From Longitalea luteola (lineage in GTDB: Bacteria; Bacteroidota; Bacteroidia; Chitinophagales; Chitinophagaceae): a stretch of DNA of 64,000 nt. The stretch is taken from assembly GCF_017356035.1 (NCBI RefSeq), contig NZ_JAFIQX010000012.1, forward strand, positions 184,469-248,468. The letters run 5' to 3'. Under the pieces are notes generated by a model. That model saw nothing but the letters and a program-made list of their open reading frames with translations. It did not search any database and was not told the DNA's origin. Positions 8,652 to 17,500 of the stretch are shown piece after piece. The translations under genes and the position numbers were made by a program. How positions within the stretch are numbered: the first letter of the stretch is position 1; every line of letters starts with the position of its first letter.

Positions 8652-9506
8652 ATGAAAACTATGATCTCCCTGTTGGCTGGTTTGGTGCTGGTGGCAAACG
8701 CCATTGCCCAGGAAAACCAGCGGTTGGCGCACCCTGAAAGTGTTATCTCCGATGGCCAGGTCCTGTATGTAACCAATGTTGGCAAACCCCTCGATCCCGC
8801 GGCCAAAGACAGCAATGGATACATCATCAGGTTATCGCTCGATGGCAAAATACTCGATACCCTGCTCACTGATGCAAAACTGCATGCGCCTAAAGGAACA
8901 GCCATCATCAGGGGCGTGTTGTATGTAGCTGACCTCGATCGCGTCATAGGGATCCTGATGTCCAACGGCAAAAAGATCGCTGAGATCGTCCTGGGCCAGT
9001 CGATCAAATTGGTCAACGACCTGGCGGTGAAAGACGATTTTACGCTGTTTGCATCGGCTACCGATCCGGGCAAGATCGTGGAGTTGAATATCAGAACGGG
9101 CCAGGTGCGTACCGTGACGAACCTCAAAGGCGCCAATGGCCTTAGTTACGATAAAACCACCAGGAAACTGTATGTATGCAGTTTTGATGCGCAGCACCTG
9201 CAGGGAGGCGAAGTAGGGGTGATCTCCTGGAACGGTTATACGCCTTCGTACGAGAAGATGGCAGGCATTCACGGCGCTTTTGACGGCATCGCCCTGGTCG
9301 ACAGCAATACGCTGGTCGTTTCAGATTGGGTGGCGTTGGATAAAGCGGCCGGGACCATCCAAAAGATCGACCTTTCTACAAAAAAAGCTACTAAACTCGA
9401 TATGCCCGCGATGTATGGGCCCGCTGATCTTTACTTCGATCGCAGGGAGAAGAAATTGTTCATTCCTGTAATGATGGATAGTAAAGTGGTTATACAACAA
9501 CTGTAA
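8652..9506 (+). CDS. SMP-30/gluconolactonase-like beta-propeller, secreted
   Basis: The 284-aa product has a signal peptide ending at AIAQ, then repeated beta-blades with DGQVLYVTN, APKGTAIIRGVLYVADLDRV, VNDLAVKDD and DGIALVDSNTLVVSDW patterns typical of SMP-30/NHL-like six-bladed propellers. Such proteins are lactonases or ligand-binding propellers in the periplasm; metal ligands cannot be assigned safely. ATG 8652 is preferred to TTG 8649 because it begins the signal peptide. A strong terminator follows at 9581. Confidence 0.75.
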   Translation: MKTMISLLAGLVLVANAIAQENQRLAHPESVISDGQVLYVTNVGKPLDPAAKDSNGYIIRLSLDGKILDTLLTDAKLHAPKGTAIIRGVLYVADLDRVIGILMSNGKKIAEIVLGQSIKLVNDLAVKDDFTLFASATDPGKIVELNIRTGQVRTVTNLKGANGLSYDKTTRKLYVCSFDAQHLQGGEVGVISWNGYTPSYEKMAGIHGAFDGIALVDSNTLVVSDWVALDKAAGTIQKIDLSTKKATKLDMPAMYGPADLYFDRREKKLFIPVMMDSKVVIQQL

Positions 9507-9580
9507 GGCTGAAGGCTGATAGCTAAAGGCTAAACGCTGAAGGCAAAAGTCAATAGACAATAGGCAAAGGGCAATAGAAG
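9507..9580 (+). repeat. Degenerate short-word repeat
   Basis: The words GCTGAAGGCT, GCTAAAGGCTAAA, AATAGACAATAGGCAAAGGGCAATAG recur in degenerate tandem between the propeller stop and its terminator. No open frame is present. It belongs to the same class of low-complexity intergenic sequence seen in the next four gaps. Confidence 0.5.
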
Positions 9581-9626
9581 AGCCCTCAGGATAATTGTAG
9601 TGACAATAATCCTGAGGGCTTTTTGT
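9581..9626 (+). terminator. Strong rho-independent terminator
   Basis: Bases 9581-9598 pair with 9603-9620 in an 18-bp stem with one mismatch and a 4-nt loop, followed by TTTTTG. It ends the propeller transcript and insulates the downstream FHA/PP2C/kinase cluster from it. Confidence 0.85.
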
Positions 9627-9849
9627 ATTATTAACTGTAAACTGTAAACTGCGAACAGTTAATTCATAAAGCAACGTTAAACCGCTTGTTTCGATTTGTT
9701 AAATCATTTTTGGAACGGTTTTCTCCCTTACAAAGAGCATTCCAAACGGATGCATTTTTATGTTTTCTTTACGAAGAGGACGTTTCCAAATCAATTATTT
9801 TTAAATCGTATAAATGTTCGCTGTTTACCATGTAAAATCAGGCAAACCC

Positions 9850-10836
9850 ATGAAGAAAAGATCGGGTGATTTTTTTTCAGCCCTCAAATCAATGATCCTG
9901 CCGGATACTAACGACCAACGCGCCGCTACCGGTCCGGTTACCAACAATTATATTTTGAAAGAATTGCTGGATTGCTTCGATAATTCCTGCAAGCGCGAAT
10001 CGGTTGGTAAAAGTTTATTGTTCAACATGCATTACCTGATCATTCTTCACCCCGAAGTATATGAAGAACGGTTGCCCTCTCTCCCCATTATCGTGAAAGA
10101 AGCGCTGAAAGCTTTTTATAACAGGCTCAAATCCTATAAACGGAATTATGATGAATTGTCGCCTGTGTCGTTTCACTGGCAATTCCGTTTTGCACCGGGC
10201 ACCGATTTCAACCAGGAAAAAATAACGGTAGAAGATGTGCGCGTCATCGGTATGTTAACCGGTGTGAAACCTTTGGGCAGCGGCGGCAGCGACCGCCACA
10301 ATACGGCGAAAGTAACCATGAAATCAAAAGCCACCAATGTTTTTGATAAAATGGATATCAACCTCGATGTATTGCGGCACCTGCATTTTGCCGAGAACGG
10401 AACCTTTACGGTGAAGTTCAACCCTGAGCTGAATGTGACCAATGTAGCAGTTACCAATAATGCAACACAGAAAACAGTGCGTAATGCAGACAATGGGCTC
10501 GCCCGCATTGAATATTATACAGCCGATACCAGTAAAGATGCGGTGTACATTATGAAGGATACCGAGATCGTGATCGCCCGCAAGGAGCCGGAGAACCTGG
10601 GCTACAGCAATTACCTGTTGATCGAATCGGGTTTTGTTTCCAATCCGCATGCCCGCATCCGCTGGAATGAATCGCAGCAGTCGTTCCAGATCGCTTCCTT
10701 CAGCAACAACGAGACCCGCGTGAACGAAACGGTGATCGCCAAAAGCGAAGCCGGCAGTCCCCGCTGGTTCGACCTGCGCGATAAAAGCCAGGTGCTGCTG
10801 AATGGCATGGTAACGCTTACATTTAAACAATTGTAA
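9850..10836 (+). CDS. FHA-domain protein with FhaA-like N-terminal domain
   Basis: The 328-aa protein ends in a forkhead-associated domain (about residues 235-328): SNPHARIRW supplies the phosphothreonine-binding Ser and His, and SNNETRVNE supplies the later Asn. The glycine-arginine usual at the start of FHA is changed to AR. Residues 40-135 (NMHYLIILHPEVYEERLPSL...) resemble the DUF3662 N-terminal domain of actinobacterial FhaA in layout; this is my inference. It is first of a co-directional set with PP2C, kinase, SEDS-PBP and a second FHA protein, so it probably reads threonine phosphorylation made by that kinase. ATG 9814 is an alternative start adding 12 residues. Confidence 0.75.
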   Translation: MKKRSGDFFSALKSMILPDTNDQRAATGPVTNNYILKELLDCFDNSCKRESVGKSLLFNMHYLIILHPEVYEERLPSLPIIVKEALKAFYNRLKSYKRNYDELSPVSFHWQFRFAPGTDFNQEKITVEDVRVIGMLTGVKPLGSGGSDRHNTAKVTMKSKATNVFDKMDINLDVLRHLHFAENGTFTVKFNPELNVTNVAVTNNATQKTVRNADNGLARIEYYTADTSKDAVYIMKDTEIVIARKEPENLGYSNYLLIESGFVSNPHARIRWNESQQSFQIASFSNNETRVNETVIAKSEAGSPRWFDLRDKSQVLLNGMVTLTFKQL

Positions 10837-10837
10837 A

Positions 10838-11107
10838 GGGAAAAATCCCAGGAACCAAATCCCAAGAACCAAATCCCAAGAACGAAATCACAAGAACCAA
10901 ATCCCAAGAACCAAAAAAGCACCAATAACCGAAGCCTGTGATTTGAGATTTGTTTTGTTTTTGTCTTTCCATTTGCGATTTGAGTTTATTTGTGTCTTGC
11001 GATTTGTGATTTGAGATTTATTTGTGCCTTGCGATTTGTGATTTGAGATTTGTTTGTGTCTTGCGATTTGAGATCTGGAATTTGTTAGGTGATTTGCAAT
11101 TTGAAAT
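10838..11107 (+). repeat. Inverted short-word repeat array
   Basis: The left arm (about 10838-10920) repeats the words AACCAAATCCCAAG and AAGAACCAAATC. The right arm (about 10938-11107) repeats GATTTGAGATTTG and GTCTTGCGATTTGTG. The right words are complementary to the left words (GATTTGG against CCAAATC), so the transcript could fold into a family of long hairpins around a short core at 10921-10937. No open frame. The same arm-core-arm design is seen in the gaps at 14462, 18625 and 19680. Confidence 0.7.
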
Positions 11108-11191
11108 TTATGAACACCCTCTCATCCATAGCGCTGTTTGTCTTTGTGATCGTTTTATTAATTGGGCATTTTAAAAACCTGCCACGATAAT

Positions 11192-12694
11192 ATGAAAACT
11201 ATGTTGATCAGTGGCAATACGCATCCCGGAATGCGGCGAACGGACAATGAAGATACCTATACCTGCCGGCAGTTATGGTCGCCCGATAAGGCGCTGCTGC
11301 TGGTGGTAGATGGGGTAGGAGGTTATGCCGGCGGAAAACGGGCGGCGGCTATTGCCAGGGAATCCATCGACCAGTACATGCAAACGCCGAAAGGCGATAC
11401 GCTCACCATGTTGCGCGAAGCGGTGATCTTCGCCAACAACCGCATTGCCGAAGAGCGGGCCAATAATCCGAAGTATAGTGAAATGTGTTGTGTGTTAACG
11501 GCCGCCGTTGCAGATGCTACTGCCGGCACAGTATGTTTTGTGCATGTGGGCGACACCCGCATGTACCGGTACCGCAAAGGCGTCTTGCAAAAGCTCACCA
11601 AAGATCATTCGTTTGTTGGCCTCCGTGAAGATGCAGGCGAGATCACCGAACGCGAAGCCATGAGCCATCCCCAGCGTAACCAGATCCTGCGCGAAGTAGG
11701 CTCCGCCATTCATCGCATCGATGATGAAGATTTCATGCAATATGGTACCGAGGAATTGTTGCCGGGTGACGGACTGCTATTATGCAGTGATGGCCTTACC
11801 GACATGGTCACTGCCAAACAGATCGCCGAGATCCTGGCTACCAGTGCGGCATTAAATACCAAGGTCAACAACATCATTGCCCTCGCCAATGAGGCCGGCG
11901 GCCACGATAATATAACGGTCGTATTACTGAAGACCAAAAGCAGCAAAACGCCGGCACAACCGGTTAGCGGCGCCAAAGTGAAAAAAACAGTTAAAACAAA
12001 GACCGCTACCGCTGAAACCACACCTTCCATTTTACCCACAGAAAAAAAGAACGGGCAATCCGGGCAGCCGGGTACAGCGGCAATGGCTGCTGGTACAACC
12101 GAACCTGCAATCGCTGTTAAAAAAACAGGCAACAGTAACAAGTGGGTTCGCTGGAACGTACTGGTGGTATTGCTGCTGGCCGCCAGCTCTTGGTATTTTT
12201 TCTCCCGGAAGAATACCGGTTCAGTAATACCTGAAAACAATAACCCCAATCCGCAGGGAATAACCACCGTGGCCGACACTACGACCGCCAAACCGGCTTC
12301 CATTTTCAGTGGACAGCATGCGGCGCCTGCCGGACCGGCCACGGCAAAAGCGCCGGATACGCTGCGTTTATCCGCCACCAGGAATATTGTGGATATTCAA
12401 CAATATGCCGACAGCACCGGTAACCAGTTGCTGTTGCTGCCGGCCAAAGGCAAAACAAATTTGTTTGCTGCGCTGGAAATTAACAAATCATCAGGCAAGG
12501 CAGGCGACACAATTGTCATCAAAAACCTGCGGCTGCAAGGTTTTGAGACGGGCATCAAAGTGAGTGTTCCGGTTCACGTAAAGTTGGAGAATACATTTTT
12601 TGAAAACATTAAGTATCCTGTGCGAAACTATGTTAAACCCGATTCTACAAACAAAAGTCTCTCTGTACAAATGACCAGTACAGTGATGCATTAA
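11192..12694 (+). CDS. Membrane-anchored PP2C-type Ser/Thr protein phosphatase
   Basis: Residues 1-250 of 500 are a PP2C domain with all metal motifs visible: RRTDNED (15-21), DGVGG (40-44), HVGDTRMYRYR, LTKDHS, LLCSDGLTDMV and GGHDNITVVLL. A Thr/Pro/Ala-rich linker leads to one transmembrane helix (WNVLVVLLLAASSWYFF). A periplasmic tail then follows whose DTIVIKNLRLQGFETGIKV pattern looks like beta-helix rungs. PP2C enzymes reverse Hanks-kinase phosphorylation; here the kinase starts 3 bp downstream, so the two are translationally coupled partners. ATG 11192 is chosen over TTG 11162, which adds ten residues of no family character. Confidence 0.9.
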   Translation: MKTMLISGNTHPGMRRTDNEDTYTCRQLWSPDKALLLVVDGVGGYAGGKRAAAIARESIDQYMQTPKGDTLTMLREAVIFANNRIAEERANNPKYSEMCCVLTAAVADATAGTVCFVHVGDTRMYRYRKGVLQKLTKDHSFVGLREDAGEITEREAMSHPQRNQILREVGSAIHRIDDEDFMQYGTEELLPGDGLLLCSDGLTDMVTAKQIAEILATSAALNTKVNNIIALANEAGGHDNITVVLLKTKSSKTPAQPVSGAKVKKTVKTKTATAETTPSILPTEKKNGQSGQPGTAAMAAGTTEPAIAVKKTGNSNKWVRWNVLVVLLLAASSWYFFSRKNTGSVIPENNNPNPQGITTVADTTTAKPASIFSGQHAAPAGPATAKAPDTLRLSATRNIVDIQQYADSTGNQLLLLPAKGKTNLFAALEINKSSGKAGDTIVIKNLRLQGFETGIKVSVPVHVKLENTFFENIKYPVRNYVKPDSTNKSLSVQMTSTVMH

Positions 12695-12697
12695 TCT

Positions 12698-14461
12698 ATG
12701 GCAACATCCATTTTTAAAGAATATTTCAAAGGATACGAGATCCTGGGTGAGATCGGCCGGGGCAATGCCCGCGTGCTGAAAGCCCGGAACCTGGTTGGCG
12801 GAAACCTGGTTGCCATCAAACATTTCGCCTTTAACACCGATGCCGATACCCTGCGCCGTTTTCAACGCGAGTCGGAGATCATGAAGAGCATTCAGCATGA
12901 TCATATTGTAAAGATCGTAGACGTACACCTCGATGCAGAGCTGCCTTATCTCGTAATGCAACTGATAGAAGGTGGCGATGTGCGCCGCCTGCTCAAAGAA
13001 CGCGGAACACTCGAAGTAGATACCGTGATCCAGCTGGCGCAGCACATGACCGATGCACTAGATGCCATTCATGCCAATGGCGTAGTGCACCGCGACATCA
13101 AGCCGGAAAATATCATGTACCGCCGCCTGCCCAATGGAGAACTGCATTTCCTGTTAACCGATTTCGGCATTGCCAAATTGCGGGAGCAAACCAATACGGT
13201 CACCGGCTCTTCCATGCTTACCTATGAATATGCTTCACCCGAGCAGTTCAGCCATGCGAAGAAAGTATCAACGCCTACCGATTATTATTCGCTCGGTATC
13301 GTGTTGTATGAATGTTTGACCGGCTCCGTTCCTTTTGCCTATAATGATGAAGACCTGTTATGGCATATCAACCGGGTGATCGAATGTCCCATGCCGGAGC
13401 CCGTATTACCGGCCGGCCGGTATTTGCCACCCAGCCTGCTGCAGTTGCTGCATGGTTTAACGGCCAAACAGGCGGTGCATCGCCTGAGCGAGTCGGCCCA
13501 GGTAAAACAACTGTTGCAACTGGCCGCCATTGAAAATGCACAGGCCCGTTTTCGCCAGCCAACAGCCGGAAAAACAAAAAAGGTTACGCAGGTCTTTACC
13601 AAACCATTGGTGCCGAAAGCGGTCGCCAATAAAAAGAAAGAAATTGTTTTCACCATCCTCGGAGTGTTCCTCTTCAGTGCTTTCATGATGGGAATGTGGG
13701 CGGTGTTCCCGCATCAGCAGAGTGCAGCGGCCGAAGTAAATGAGGCAGCGGTATTACCTGTCGATTCGGTTGCTGTAGAACAGGTGGCGCGTAAAAGCAA
13801 TACGGCAAACAACAAATCGCTGGTAACGCCGGTAGCCAATACAGGTCCGGAACCGGTGATGATCCCGGCGGACGAACCGGTTGCGCAGGAAGATGCCGGG
13901 GTAAGCCTGCCCAATGGTACGTACTACGATGATTTCAGTGGCGAAGCTGAAAGCATCTGGGATATCGGGAAAGACGAGAACAGCGAATTCAAATTCTCAC
14001 ATGGAAAATATATCATCAAAGGATTAACGGATAGTTTGACCTATCACGCTACGGTAAAATTCGACCTCGATCTGGAAAAGAACTTCAGCATCTCGGCCAG
14101 CGCTACCCAATGGGGCAATGAACCCGATGAGGCGTACGGACTTAACTTCTGCGGCAATACCGACAGCGACGCCTACTTCGTGTATTATATCACGGCCAGC
14201 GGTTATTACGCTATTGGCGCCATGACCAACGGCGACTGGCATCCGATCATTAACTGGACGCACACGGCCAATATCCATCCCAACAATGAATTGAATACCC
14301 TGTCCATTGAAAAAAAGAACAACTCGCTGTTTTTTTACATAAATGATAAAGTGGAAAATGTGTTGCCGTTTACCGGTGGTTATGGCAACTGTTTTGGCCT
14401 GCGGGTCGATGGTGCACAAACAGTAGCGTTTGATAAGTTGGTTGTGAAAGGAACCCGCTAG
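12698..14461 (+). CDS. Transmembrane Hanks-type Ser/Thr protein kinase
   Basis: The 587-aa protein begins with a complete kinase domain: glycine loop GEIGRGNAR (third Gly missing), VAIK with Lys41, HRDIKPEN with Asp133, DFG at 155-157 and SPEQF in place of APE. One membrane helix lies near residues 315-337. The C-terminal 180 residues (from YYDDFSGEAESIWDIG) look like a concanavalin/laminin-G-type beta-sandwich outside the membrane, not the PASTA repeats of PknB. It follows the phosphatase by 3 bp. It probably senses an envelope ligand and phosphorylates FHA partners and wall-synthesis proteins encoded next to it (inference). Confidence 0.9.
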   Translation: MATSIFKEYFKGYEILGEIGRGNARVLKARNLVGGNLVAIKHFAFNTDADTLRRFQRESEIMKSIQHDHIVKIVDVHLDAELPYLVMQLIEGGDVRRLLKERGTLEVDTVIQLAQHMTDALDAIHANGVVHRDIKPENIMYRRLPNGELHFLLTDFGIAKLREQTNTVTGSSMLTYEYASPEQFSHAKKVSTPTDYYSLGIVLYECLTGSVPFAYNDEDLLWHINRVIECPMPEPVLPAGRYLPPSLLQLLHGLTAKQAVHRLSESAQVKQLLQLAAIENAQARFRQPTAGKTKKVTQVFTKPLVPKAVANKKKEIVFTILGVFLFSAFMMGMWAVFPHQQSAAAEVNEAAVLPVDSVAVEQVARKSNTANNKSLVTPVANTGPEPVMIPADEPVAQEDAGVSLPNGTYYDDFSGEAESIWDIGKDENSEFKFSHGKYIIKGLTDSLTYHATVKFDLDLEKNFSISASATQWGNEPDEAYGLNFCGNTDSDAYFVYYITASGYYAIGAMTNGDWHPIINWTHTANIHPNNELNTLSIEKKNNSLFFYINDKVENVLPFTGGYGNCFGLRVDGAQTVAFDKLVVKGTR

Positions 14462-14580
14462 GCCAGTTGCCGGTTACCAGGTACCAGTTACCGGGCTCAA
14501 ACTTATGGCGGTTTGATTACAGGCGGTCATTCCGCATTAAAGGCCTGGTAACCGGAAACCGGTAACTGGTAACCGTGACC
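14462..14580 (+). repeat. Inverted short-word repeat (GGTAACCGG words)
   Basis: The left arm at about 14463-14495 (GCCGGTTACCAGG, CCAGTTACCGG) is complementary to the right arm at about 14550-14577 (CCTGGTAACCGG, CCGGTAACTGG), around a unique core. The RNA would form a long imperfect hairpin between the kinase and the SEDS-PBP gene. No U-run follows, so it is not a standard terminator; it could be a processing or stability element (inference). Confidence 0.7.
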
Positions 14581-14597
14581 TAAATAAGAAAAGAAAC

Positions 14598-17500
14598 ATG
14601 GAAGCCCACAGAGATAGTATATATACAAAAGGCTTGATTTTACTATCAGGCGCTGCCGTTTTAATGCTCGTATTGTTCGTTAAACTGTTTTTCACGCTGT
14701 CGCCCGGTTTAACCCGTTCAACCGAAGCATTGCAGACAGGGCATGCCATTAAACTGGAAGCCGGTCTCAACAAAGATTCCCTTCGTCATTTGATCAGCGG
14801 TGGTAACTATTTTACCGATGACCGCGATGTTGATCTGCTGGTAGACTCTTTATACCAGCGCTTAAGCACTATCGGTACCCCCGATAACCTGGGCGCTGTT
14901 AATAAATCGGCATTCGGCCTCGTGGCCCCGCTCGACTGGAAAGCGCCCAACGGCGGAATCGATTTTCAGGGGCGGCTCGAATCATCGCGCCAAAGACTGG
15001 GCTTCGATTCCGTTTTGTACAATAAAGAACTGCATGACCCCACCAGTTATCCGGCTTCCGTGACCGTTTCAACAGGTAAACTCGAGATCAAAGGCCGCAT
15101 TGTGTACGAAGGCGAACCCATGCCCGGCACCCTGGTGCAATTGCGGGAACATATTCCTACGCTCGATGAAGATACCCTGTACGATCACGTGTTGTATGCC
15201 CGAACCGACAGCGAGGGGGAATTTCAGTTCACTGGCTTACACAAAGATTCCGGCTACAGTGTATTGCCGCTGAAACCCGGCTTTGAATTCGGTGGCCGGC
15301 AGGGCAGCGCCAGTCTGGCGAAGAACAAGTCAGTAATCTTCACCGGCAAACCGCACAAGATCCGGTTGATCGGTCCCATCGCGTATGGCCAGATCAAAGA
15401 AGATGGTGTGCTGCTGATCAGGACCCCCGAAGAATTTATCACGGCTTACTGGCTGATCGCCGGCGGTTGTATCCTGGCCTTTTTTCTGGCCCATCTTATT
15501 TTATGGCTGCGGAAAAAACAGCCTGATGTTTTTATCTTACCGCTGCTGCTGATGTTATGCGGCATCTCCATTTTATTATTATTCAGTATTCAAAATCCAC
15601 TCACCGATACTTTACATGCGGCCCAGGCCCTGCAGGGGGTTATTGTGGGACTGGCCGCTTTTGTCGTTTTTGCGCTGATCGATATCCGTAAACTATATAC
15701 CCGCTGGTGGTTCGATGCCCTGTTCAATTCCAAACATAAAAATGTGTATGGCCTGCGGGGGTGGACCTGGCTCGTGCTCGCCATCAGCATGGCTTTGTTA
15801 ACCCTGCTTATTGGTACGGGACCCGAAGGCAGTGGCGTTAAAGTGAATATTCAACTGGGTGGCTTTACGTTCCAGCCCAGTGAAATAACCAAATACCTCC
15901 TGCTCCTGTTCCTGGCTGGTTTCTTTGCGGCCAATGAAGAGAATATCCGCAATTTATCAGATATCCGCTGGCGTTTCCAGGTAAGCATCGGCGTGCTGCT
16001 GGGCACCGGCCTGCTGCTCGCCCTCTACCTGCTCATGGGCGATATGGGGCCTGCGATGGTCATGTGTTTTACGTTCCTGTTCTTCTTCAGCATTGCCCGT
16101 GGTAATCTATTGTTGACGCTCCTGGCAGGTGTGGTATATTGTCTGTTATTGACCTGGCTGCCCGGCTGGCTGGCCACTGCTATCAGTTTTGTGGCCGTTA
16201 TTGTAACCATGATCATCCAGCGCCAGGTAAAAACGGTAAAGTGGTATGGCGCCCTGGCGGTGCTGGCCGATGCGCCGGTGATCGTATTACTGGTGATCGC
16301 AGCCTTTGCCTTTGGCGATCAGCTGCCCGGGATCGGCGACCGCCTGGCCGATCGCAAAGCGATGTGGTTAAGCCAGTGGGATAATGACGTTTTTGGCGGC
16401 GACCACCTCGCGCACAGTTACTGGACACTGGCCTCCGGCGGTTTAACCGGACAGGGGCCCGGCCGTGGTTTCCCCAATACCATGCCCGCAGCGCATACGG
16501 ATATGATCCTGCCGAGTATCGGTGAAGAACTGGGCTGGCTCGGACTGGTCGCTGTCTTCCTGTTGTTCGGCATCCTCATCCACCGTTCTTTCCTGCATGC
16601 GCGCCGTGCCGGACAACCATTCAGTTTCTATTTATGCGCGGGTATCGCCATCGCCACCGGTATTCAATTCCTGCTCATCGCCGGCGGTTCCATTGGTCTG
16701 CTGCCATTGACCGGTGTTACCGTTCCGTTCCTGAGTTATGGTAAGATCTCGCTGATCGTGAACCTGGCCGCCATGGGTATTGTAGCTGGTATTTCTTCCC
16801 GGCCCGGCCTGGCCATTCAAACTGAACACCTGCGCAAGTATTATGATTTTGTACTGGGCACCGGCATCCTCTTCTTTCTGGCAGGTATAGCCGTATTAAT
16901 GGTGAAGCTGTACCAGGTGCAGGTGGTGAATAGTAAAGAGATTCTGGTAAGACCGGCCCGCGTTATTAACCGGAATGGTTTGCCCATCTATAGTTATAAT
17001 CCGCGCATCGATAAACTCACCCGGGTGCTGGCCGCCGGCAATATCTACGACCGCCATGGCCTGGTCATTGCCACCAGTGAAGCCAATACCATCAAAAGCC
17101 AGATGCAGTCGTATCTCGCCGCCGGTATCGATACGATGCAACTGCAAAACCTGGTGCAGAAACGGGTGCAGCGCTTTTATCCGTTCGAAGAAGACCTGTT
17201 CTTCTGGACCGGCGATTATAACTCGCGCCTTTTCTGGGGACAAAGCAATGGTTATTTTGCGGAAGCCCGCCACCTCACTGCTTTGCGGGGGTATGCTACC
17301 AGCCCCGAGAAACGCGATTATGTAAGCACAGAGTACCGCCCGGACCGGTTTACCAAACCGGTGCAAAAGACCATTAAACTGGTCAGCTATGATTATTCAC
17401 CGCTGGTAGAAAGCCTGCAATCGGGCATCGACACCACCAATGAAGCGGTGCGAACGATCAAACACAAAGACCGCGATATCCATTTGACCATCGATGCGGC

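Noticed and set aside
10940..11107. GATTTG-rich tandem as a possible CRISPR or VNTR gene
   Set aside because: Period is irregular, no reading frame spans it, and it pairs with the AACCAAATC arm just upstream, so I list it as an inverted word repeat.
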